From Candidatus Zixiibacteriota bacterium (GTDB lineage Bacteria; Zixibacteria; MSB-5A5; GN15; FEB-12): DNA of 8,081 bases. The notes beneath the pieces are model-generated. The model was not told where the DNA came from. It saw only the letters and a program-made list of their open reading frames with translations, and did no database searches. The position numbers and the translations under genes were made by a program. Below are positions 1 to 5,172 of this stretch, piece after piece (within the stretch, counting starts at the first letter, position 1; each line of letters begins with the position of its first letter). The DNA is taken from the NCBI GenBank assembly GCA_003641405.1, contig QNAF01000117.1, positions 1-8,081 of the forward strand. Direction: 5' to 3'.

Positions 1-99
1 ATAGCCTCCAAAGAAGGCAACAAAGTCATCTCTAAACCTAATCGCTCTCGTCTTGTCTGCATGTAAAAAATCTAGAAGATGCAACACCCAAAACAAAGG

Positions 100-117
100 A
101 CTTTATCAACAAGCCCC
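100..117. repeat. Possible decayed end of a TIR-type repeat
   Basis: The bases actttatcaacaag followed by ccc resemble the terminal inverted repeat of the element at 5027-5172, whose right end reads actttttcaacaaccc. About 14 of 17 positions agree. No matching second end is visible nearby, so this may be a fragment or a chance match. The rest of 1-144 shows no gene or strong hairpin that I can support. Confidence 0.2.
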
Positions 118-144
118 AAAGGGCGGGCCACCAGACCTTTTTGG

Positions 145-174
145 TTGATCGCCCACCGGCACAAATAGCATAAT
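145..174 (+). promoter_or_regulatory. Candidate sigma70-type promoter for the zinc-ribbon gene
   Basis: TTGATC at 145-150 (4 of 6 to the -35 consensus) and CATAAT at 169-174 (5 of 6 to the -10 consensus) are separated by 18 nt. Transcription would begin around 180-182, on or next to the ATG at 180, so the mRNA would have almost no leader. This is motif matching only, and the sigma factor preference of this organism is unknown. Confidence 0.3.
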
Positions 175-179
175 AGACT

Positions 180-398
180 ATGTCGGTTGCAAGACAAACA
201 GATCGCTGTCCCTTCTGCAAAGAGACAATCGCGGCGGAAGCCACCCGCTGTAAACATTGTCAGGCGGATCTATCCGCATTCAGGAAGAAACGCCTACTCA
301 AGCGGTACAATACTTTCCGCACCGGCTTCCTCAGTGGAACTCTATTTACGCTGATATTGGTATTGCTGGTCTATTACCAGTTCTTTGCGGGGGATTGA
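180..398 (+). CDS. Small zinc-ribbon protein with C-terminal transmembrane segment
   Basis: This is a 72-residue protein. Residues 10-27 form a CPFC-x10-CKHC zinc ribbon (Cys10, Cys13, Cys24, Cys27). A basic linker (about 35-46, rich in Lys and Arg) follows, then one hydrophobic segment at about 48-68, ending in a short acidic tail. The predicted product is a cytoplasmic zinc-binding head held at the inner membrane. Short zinc-ribbon/TM proteins of this form are widespread, and their roles are mostly unknown. An in-frame TAG at 174-176 fixes ATG 180 as the first possible ATG start. No Shine-Dalgarno sequence precedes it, which fits a leaderless message from the candidate promoter just upstream. 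It is the only plus-strand gene here and converges on the membrane protein at 543-1025. The intact Cys pattern and the TM segment make a real gene likely. No function can be assigned. Confidence 0.72.
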   Translation: MSVARQTDRCPFCKETIAAEATRCKHCQADLSAFRKKRLLKRYNTFRTGFLSGTLFTLILVLLVYYQFFAGD

Positions 399-429
399 TC
401 TGGCAACTTGTCGGGCTTGTTAGTTGCAC

Positions 430-442
430 CTGTGATTCACAG
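430..442. repeat. Short perfect palindrome CTGTGA-t-TCACAG
   Basis: Six-base arms are perfectly complementary around one central base, 31 nt after the zinc-ribbon stop codon. It could be a small operator or a weak hairpin. No T-run follows, so it is not a convincing terminator, and the spacing is wrong for a CRP site. Confidence 0.2.
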
Positions 443-478
443 AACGCAAACAGAAGGACCAGCAGTGCATCCCTGTAG

Positions 479-534
479 CCCACCCAACGGGTGGGGATTA
501 GCGAATCCGCAATAAACCCACCTGTCAGGTGGGT
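479..534. repeat. Cluster of three adjacent hairpins (REP-like)
   Basis: Three stem-loops lie in 56 nt. The first is cccaccc (479-485) / gggtggg (489-495) with a 3-nt loop. The second is ggatt (495-499) / aatcc (504-508) with a 4-nt loop, sharing one base with the first. The third is acccacct (516-523) / aggtgggt (527-534) with a 3-nt loop. The outer two share a CCCACC/GGTGGG stem, as if one unit were duplicated or inverted. They lie between two convergent genes, which is typical of REP-type dispersed repeats. Membership of a genomic family cannot be shown from one copy. Confidence 0.55.
511..534 (-). terminator. Possible intrinsic terminator for the 543-1025 gene
   Basis: Read on the minus strand, an 8-bp GC-rich stem with a 3-nt loop (534 to 516) runs into TTTATT (516 to 511). 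It begins 9 nt after the TGA... end region of the membrane-protein gene at 543. The T-run is short and interrupted, so termination may be partial. The same hairpin is part of the repeat cluster at 479-534. Confidence 0.4.
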
Positions 535-542
535 ACAAGTTG

Positions 543-1025
543 TTATGTGTTCTTCAGACCAAGCTTGTCTGCGAAAAACTGCTTACTCTCGGCCAATTGA
601 TCTGTGTGCCATTTATGTAGCTCAGACCATTTTTGGGTGACCTTGCTACGCTCTTCGCCGACGGGTAAACCTGATGAACCACCAGACGGGTAGAGTTTCT
701 CTTGCACAGCGACCATATCTCTGGACTTCTTGAAAATCAGATCAATCCTATCTATTACGGACCTATCGAAGAGAAAGGCCGCTTCAGACGCTTCGGAGTA
801 AAATTCTAAACACTCCTGATATGTCGTCTTGCCTTCTCTAATGACTATTAGCAAGTGCTCCTGCACTGCTTTGTATACCTTTAGTCTTCTTTCGTATGTT
901 TCATGCCTCAATCGCTGCTTGTTAATCTTATGCTGTTGGTAGGCAATATAAACAGCAATTAGTGCTATTACAGGCGTTAAGAGTGCAGATAACCAATCTA
1001 CCCACGTTGCCGAGGTTTCAGGCAA
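543..1025 (-). CDS. Hypothetical membrane-anchored coiled protein
   Basis: This 160-residue protein has one N-terminal membrane segment (about residues 11-29, WLSALLTPVIALIAVYIAY). A basic stretch follows (about 31-50, with ERRLKVYKAVQEHL at about 45-58), then a charged, mostly helical cytoplasmic body. The motif of a TM segment followed by an ERRLxVY helix recurs in many uncharacterised bacterial proteins of similar size. I know of no assigned function. The only upstream start in frame is TTG at 1025, because a TAG lies at 1029-1031. No Shine-Dalgarno is seen, so the start is uncertain. Base composition is clearly lower in GC (roughly 40-43% by eye in sampled stretches) than in the operon genes (about 50-70% in sampled stretches), which suggests a separate origin. 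Its own promoter candidate lies at 1065-1093, and hairpins flank it on both sides. The reading frame is probably real. Confidence 0.62.
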   Translation of the reverse strand: MPETSATWVDWLSALLTPVIALIAVYIAYQQHKINKQRLRHETYERRLKVYKAVQEHLLIVIREGKTTYQECLEFYSEASEAAFLFDRSVIDRIDLIFKKSRDMVAVQEKLYPSGGSSGLPVGEERSKVTQKWSELHKWHTDQLAESKQFFADKLGLKNT

Positions 1026-1064
1026 CGACTAAATAGTGACAAGTAGCGCCTCAGCCGTATCCAT

Positions 1065-1093
1065 ACTTTATCTCCGTAAACACCTAGACTCAA
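1065..1093 (-). promoter_or_regulatory. Candidate promoter for the 543-1025 gene
   Basis: On the minus strand, TTGAGT (1093-1088) and TAAAGT (1070-1065) each match the sigma70 consensus at 4 of 6 positions and are 17 nt apart. Transcription would start about 30 nt before the TTG start at 1025. The match is modest and could be chance, but its place between the end of the operon and an independent gene is sensible. Confidence 0.3.
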
Positions 1094-1099
1094 CAACTC

Positions 1100-1141
1100 G
1101 TCGGGTTTCTTGATCGCTACCGCGATCTGCGGAAACCCGAC
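1100..1141. repeat. Long hairpin repeat abutting the GT9 stop codon
   Basis: gtcgggtttc (1100-1109) is perfectly complementary to gaaacccgac (1132-1141). Inside it, gatcgc (1112-1117) pairs with gcgatc (1122-1127) around a 4-nt loop, with a small internal loop between the stems. The hairpin starts on the base right after the TAG of the glycosyltransferase gene. On the minus strand it is followed by gagttgttgag, not a T-run. It is therefore more like a REP-type repeat or an mRNA 3'-end stabiliser than a standard intrinsic terminator. Confidence 0.6.
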
Positions 1142-2176
1142 CTACGTAACAACCCCCCGCACCACATCAACCACCATCTCCACAGTGATTTCCTTCATGC
1201 AGCGCATGAATTCATCCCCCTTCAGCGGGCACTTATTTTTGCGACAGCTAATGCACTCCAACTCGTCGAGGTACACCAGTTTTTTCTGTTTGGAGATCGG
1301 TGAAGTCTCTTTTGGAGCGTCCGCCCCTGAGAGGACTATGATAGGAACCCCAACGGCTGCGGCCAGGTGAGCCGGGCCGGAATCGTTGCCGATAAACAGA
1401 CGCGCACGTGAACAGATTGCAGCTAATTCTCTCAGCGACGTTTTACCGGCAAGGTTGGCTACACTGTCACTATCAACTGCTTCACTGATTTCGTCACCGG
1501 CCTTGGCGTCGTGTGATGATCCCACCAGCGCAATTTTGAGATCGTGTGCCGTTATCAGGTATTGTGCCAATGCTGTGTAATTATCGGTGCCCCAGCGACG
1601 TGACTCGGCCACTGCTTGAAACGCGATCACTGCGTAAGAATCATCCTTTCCGACACCGTAACCTTCGAGCAAATCCATCCCGCGCTGATTATCCTGTTCG
1701 TCCAGAAGCAGTTTTGGTTCTATGTATTCGATAGACACCCCGGCACCGCGCCTGAGAAGATCAAAATACACTGTTGAGCGATGCTCGGAGTTCAATGGTG
1801 TTGGCAGCGGCAGCGGCTTGGACAGAAGCAGGCGGCGACCATCGGCAATGTAACCAATGCGCACCTTGACACCGGCCAGCTTAAAAGCGCTGGCCGCTCC
1901 GAACGACGGCGGAAGAACATAGCCGACATCATAGTCACCGGGACTAATGATATCACGAATCCTGAGCATTCCCATCAGTCCGTGGACGTACTTAGTGGGA
2001 ATCGTCAGAATGTCATCAACACCGGGATTCTTGCTAAACAACTCCGAGAGGTGCTCCGGCACCAGGATCGTTACCGTTGATCCCGGATGCGCTTCTCTGG
2101 CTTCGCTTATCATAGGTAGGGCCATAACACAATCACCGAGGTGGTTGGGGACGCGTATGAGGATATTGCTGCTCAT
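1142..2176 (-). CDS. GT9 family glycosyltransferase (LPS heptosyltransferase-like)
   Basis: This 344-residue protein is full length for glycosyltransferase family 9. GT9 enzymes of the WaaC/WaaF type transfer heptose from ADP-heptose to the LPS inner core at the cytoplasmic face of the inner membrane. The N-terminal Rossmann domain opens with ILIRVPNHLGDCVMALP (5-21), which carries the conserved acidic residue of the family (Asp15). The C-terminal domain has the SRRWGTDNY element (192-200) and the nucleotide-sugar motif FIGNDSGPAHLAAA (262-275 region). A C-terminal Cys cluster (Cys308, Cys311, Cys316, Cys326) resembles the one in WaaF-type proteins. The element before RRW reads AFQAVAES rather than the usual PGA-type sequence, so the exact sugar and acceptor are open. 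The ATG overlaps the TGA of the upstream TolC-family gene by one base (TGATG), which suggests translational coupling. It is the last gene of the operon and ends in TAG directly against a hairpin. Confidence 0.88.
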   Translation of the reverse strand: MSSNILIRVPNHLGDCVMALPMISEAREAHPGSTVTILVPEHLSELFSKNPGVDDILTIPTKYVHGLMGMLRIRDIISPGDYDVGYVLPPSFGAASAFKLAGVKVRIGYIADGRRLLLSKPLPLPTPLNSEHRSTVYFDLLRRGAGVSIEYIEPKLLLDEQDNQRGMDLLEGYGVGKDDSYAVIAFQAVAESRRWGTDNYTALAQYLITAHDLKIALVGSSHDAKAGDEISEAVDSDSVANLAGKTSLRELAAICSRARLFIGNDSGPAHLAAAVGVPIIVLSGADAPKETSPISKQKKLVYLDELECISCRKNKCPLKGDEFMRCMKEITVEMVVDVVRGVVT

Positions 2177-3678
2177 CAGATTACGAACTTGCTTTCCAAA
2201 TCAATCCGGTTGGTCAAATAGGTCTTGAGTTCCTCAAGGTACCGGTTTTTGTTCTCCAGATAAAATACCCTCGCATCCAGCAGGGTCAACATGGAAATCT
2301 GCCCATCGGCGTGACGCTCCTCGGCAATATCGAGTCGCTCTTTGGATAAGTCGATCTGCTGCCTGATTATATCCAGTCGGCTATAGCAGACATCAAGCTG
2401 GTTGACATAATTGGCAATCTGTGCCTTCGCCGAGCGCCTGGCACGGGTGTACTCGTAGTTTGCCTGCTCCGCCTGGAATCGTGCCGCTTTCACCGCCGCA
2501 CTGCCGGCCCCACCATCCCAAATTGGCATCCGGAAATCCAGCGACACCGACCAGCCCCTGGTATTTATATCATTCTCTCGATAGGAATCTGTACGTTCTT
2601 CTTCAATCTTCTGTTGCCCCATATTGTATCCAACGTTGAGGTCGCCCGTCAGACCATGCCCGGACGCAGCATAGTCGGCCTGCCGTTCCGCTTTGGCATA
2701 AACGCGCTCTGCTTTCTTGATGGGGGCCGAGTGCTCCCAGGCTGCCACAAGTCTCTGGGCTTCTGCTGAGTCCAAATGCTCACCTACGATCGGTTCAACG
2801 AGCTTTAGCGTCTCCGTAATGTCAAGATCGAGTAGTGTGTACAACTCCCGTTTCTGCTCTTCACGCTGGGTCTTGATCTCGAAATGAGCCAGTTCGGCAT
2901 CAAGACGGGCTGAAGACGACATCAGGAAATCTTCTTCGGAGATAACACCGTCGGTTAGCTTGGCTGAGTCTATCTGCTCCTGAAGCAGTGTCTTCTCCAG
3001 CTCATCACCCGTCATCTCGGAACGCAATGTTAGTTGAAGAAGTCCTACATAGGCCTGGGTCACTTCCTTCCTAAAACCGGATTCTTCCTCTATCCTGGTA
3101 ACCCTGGCGATTTCCAGGTCGTCCTTGCGGTTGTTCAATTCGTACTTCACCGCGGAAGGCCGGAAAAGCGGCTGGGCCAGGGAGAAATTGAAGAATCCTA
3201 TCTTACTGTTCTCATTGACGAAAAGTCCCGACCCGGCATCGTACCGGGTGTCAGGGTAGCGATTGTCCTCGGTTCTCAAGTTTGCTGTTGCAGTAAGGTT
3301 GCCGCCCGTAAAGAGCGACTGCTTCAGTTCGATAAACGACCTGAAATCCAGGTTCCTATTCTCGAACAGTTCCTTGGTGTGTGGATCGCTATACGGTCTA
3401 TATGACTCATCGACAGCATACGTCGGCACCGACCCGTTGATGGATATTTCCGGCAAGTACATATTGATCCGCCGCGCACGGTAGTACTGCTGAGCCACCT
3501 CAAGGTTGCCACGAATCATCTCACCCCTGGCGGTCTGGTTAAGGGCACGTTTCAGGGCCTGATCCAGCGTGAGTTGCCGCGCCTCGCCCTGGCCTGTCAG
3601 GCCAACCACTAACACAAGAAATAGAATCAGTGACAGAACCCACCGCACACTTCGTCTATTTGAGATCTTTAGTCTCAT
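2176..3678 (-). CDS. TolC-family outer-membrane efflux protein
   Basis: This 500-residue protein belongs to the outer-membrane efflux protein family, whose trimers form a beta-barrel in the outer membrane with a long alpha-helical tunnel into the periplasm. Residues 1-33 are a signal peptide: a basic start, a hydrophobic core at about 13-28, and likely cleavage after GEA (33). QLTLDQALKRALNQT (35-49) is the usual first helix of the family. Two long helical repeats follow, with strand-like segments between them. The second repeat begins near the WDGGAGSAAVKAARFQAEQA region (about 388-407), the typical position of the second internal repeat. ATG 3678 is supported by GAGG at 3689-3686 with a 7-nt spacer. 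The gene is 25 nt after the permease and overlaps the GT9 gene by one base. It is the expected outer-membrane exit duct for the adaptor and permease encoded upstream. The substrate is unknown. Confidence 0.94.
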   Translation of the reverse strand: MRLKISNRRSVRWVLSLILFLVLVVGLTGQGEARQLTLDQALKRALNQTARGEMIRGNLEVAQQYYRARRINMYLPEISINGSVPTYAVDESYRPYSDPHTKELFENRNLDFRSFIELKQSLFTGGNLTATANLRTEDNRYPDTRYDAGSGLFVNENSKIGFFNFSLAQPLFRPSAVKYELNNRKDDLEIARVTRIEEESGFRKEVTQAYVGLLQLTLRSEMTGDELEKTLLQEQIDSAKLTDGVISEEDFLMSSSARLDAELAHFEIKTQREEQKRELYTLLDLDITETLKLVEPIVGEHLDSAEAQRLVAAWEHSAPIKKAERVYAKAERQADYAASGHGLTGDLNVGYNMGQQKIEEERTDSYRENDINTRGWSVSLDFRMPIWDGGAGSAAVKAARFQAEQANYEYTRARRSAKAQIANYVNQLDVCYSRLDIIRQQIDLSKERLDIAEERHADGQISMLTLLDARVFYLENKNRYLEELKTYLTNRIDLESKFVI

Positions 3679-3690
3679 CTCCGAACCTCA
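3679..3690 (-). promoter_or_regulatory. Ribosome binding site of the TolC-family gene
   Basis: TGAGG (minus strand, 3690-3686) lies 7 nt before ATG 3678. It supports that start and shows that the gene is translated independently of the permease upstream. Confidence 0.6.
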
Positions 3691-3703
3691 TTGAAATGGG
3701 AGT

Positions 3704-5011
3704 TTATTCGTACCTCAGAGAATCAATCACGTCTAACTTGGCTGCCTTGTTGGCAGGATAGATTCCGAATATCAACCCAACCGCAGTCGACACACCGACA
3801 GCCAGGACAATGGAAAACAGTGACACGATAGTCGGCCAGTCGGCGTAGAACGAAATCACTTTGGATATTATCAGTCCCACAGCCAGCCCGATAGTGCAGC
3901 CAAGAAGACATATAACGACCGCTTCAAGCAGGAACTGTTTGAGAATATCGTCACGCGTGGCTCCGACTGCTCGCCGCACACCAATCTCCCGTGTTCGCTC
4001 AAGCACCGTGGCGAGCATGATATTCATTATCCCAATGCCACCCACAAGCAATGACAGCCCGGCAATGGCGCCCATTACGATATTGAATATCTGCTGCGTT
4101 TTTTGCGATTGTCGAAGCAGCGATTCCGGCACGACTATCTCGTAGTCCTCAAGGCCGGCATGCCGCCGCTTGATAACACTCTCCACGAGTTCCGCTACCT
4201 GCGGCACCATGTCCAGTTCCTTTACCGTGATTGTCAACTGGTCGATCTCCGGAGTGTTGTATGCCTGGGCACCGTCCTGACTTCCCCCAATCACAATGAA
4301 GCGGCCACGTGCCATCCCCTCGGATGCTACTACCCGGTCGAACTTTTTTCCAGCCGTATTGAAAGGAATATAAACATCTTCGTTGAAATTTCTTAGTTCC
4401 AGCCCCTCGACCTTGCCACGGCCGATATATTTGTCCACCATGACGCCAACCACGGTGAAATTGTACTCACCCATTCGCACCGTACGACCAATCGGATTTT
4501 CAAACGCAAACAGTTGGCGCTTGGCTTTGGCCCCCAGTACACACACCTGGCTGAATTCGTTGTTGTCACGATCAGTGATGAAACGACCGTAAGCAACATC
4601 TATTGACGAGGAGTAAACAAATGAAGGTACTGTAGCCACCACCCTGACCGCGGCTTCGTTACTCCCGTTGAAGATTGATGAGATCGCCTCAAACCGCTGG
4701 GGAACCACATTGGCTATTTGCTCCGTGAAACTGGCAATGTTTTCACCATCGGCCAGGTTCAAGCCCGGTGAGCGCGCCAGGGATTCATCGGCTCCTGCGG
4801 TTTCTTCCGGTATCTGGGCTTTGATTATGATGTTGTTGATACCGAGGATCGATATCTGCTCCATCGCTTCCTGTTTCGCTCCCTCGCCAATCGACAGCAT
4901 GGCGACTACAGCCGCCACCCCCATGATAACGCCCAGCATGGTCAGCAGCGTGCGAAGCTTGTGAGCCGCCAGCGACTCAAACGATACTTGTAGAACCCGT
5001 CCGTAATCCAT
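3704..5011 (-). CDS. MacB/FtsX-type ABC transporter permease, no ATPase domain
   Basis: This 435-residue protein has the full MacB-type permease layout. TM1 is at about 21-42 after the amphipathic start SFESLAAHKLRTLLTMLGV. A large periplasmic domain spans about 45-300 (MacB_PCD type). Three C-terminal TM segments lie at about 310-335, 361-387 and 396-418. The cytoplasmic loop ERTREIGVRRAVGATR (338-353) is the conserved ATPase-coupling region. Such permeases do not form a channel for substrate. They drive a periplasmic adaptor and a TolC duct by mechanotransmission and need an ATPase subunit. In E. coli MacB the ATPase is fused at the N terminus. Here it is absent, and no separate ATPase gene is in the window. 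The start ATG has only a weak AGG 5 nt upstream. It lies just downstream of the palindromic element at 5023-5176, which separates it from the adaptor gene. The substrate could be a drug, peptide, lipoprotein or envelope lipid. Confidence 0.93.
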   Translation of the reverse strand: MDYGRVLQVSFESLAAHKLRTLLTMLGVIMGVAAVVAMLSIGEGAKQEAMEQISILGINNIIIKAQIPEETAGADESLARSPGLNLADGENIASFTEQIANVVPQRFEAISSIFNGSNEAAVRVVATVPSFVYSSSIDVAYGRFITDRDNNEFSQVCVLGAKAKRQLFAFENPIGRTVRMGEYNFTVVGVMVDKYIGRGKVEGLELRNFNEDVYIPFNTAGKKFDRVVASEGMARGRFIVIGGSQDGAQAYNTPEIDQLTITVKELDMVPQVAELVESVIKRRHAGLEDYEIVVPESLLRQSQKTQQIFNIVMGAIAGLSLLVGGIGIMNIMLATVLERTREIGVRRAVGATRDDILKQFLLEAVVICLLGCTIGLAVGLIISKVISFYADWPTIVSLFSIVLAVGVSTAVGLIFGIYPANKAAKLDVIDSLRYE

Positions 5012-5056
5012 GATAACCTGTCTTAGCAGGTTGTTGAAAAACCGTCCGTATGCGGT

Positions 5057-5082
5057 GGTGTCAGGTGTCTCTGCCTGACACC
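5057..5082. repeat. Hairpin A inside the palindromic element
   Basis: ggtgtcagg (5057-5065) pairs perfectly with cctgacacc (5074-5082), giving a 9-bp stem with the 8-nt loop tgtctctg (5066-5073). The loop is the exact reverse complement of the loop of hairpin B. Confidence 0.7.
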
Positions 5083-5099
5083 CCTACCGATTGCCGCCA

Positions 5100-5123
5100 C
5101 TGCCAGGCAGAGACACCTGGCAG
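5100..5123. repeat. Hairpin B inside the palindromic element
   Basis: ctgccagg (5100-5107) pairs perfectly with cctggcag (5116-5123), giving an 8-bp stem with the 8-nt loop cagagaca (5108-5115). Together with hairpin A it also forms one long duplex, because 5062-5077 and 5104-5119 are perfect reverse complements. Confidence 0.7.
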
Positions 5124-5172
5124 CACTGTGGACTAGGTATGAACATCCCAATGTCACTTTTTCAACAACCCG

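Noticed and set aside
38..257. Short minus-strand open frames overlapping the zinc-ribbon gene
   Set aside because: They lack domain features, and the opposite strand carries a clear four-cysteine ribbon and TM segment.
430..442. Palindrome CTGTGATTCACAG as a CRP-type site
   Set aside because: The half-sites are separated by one base instead of the six needed, and the site lies downstream of the gene.
1100..1141. Intrinsic terminator of the operon
   Set aside because: The stem is strong, but no T-run follows on either strand, so I list it as a hairpin repeat.
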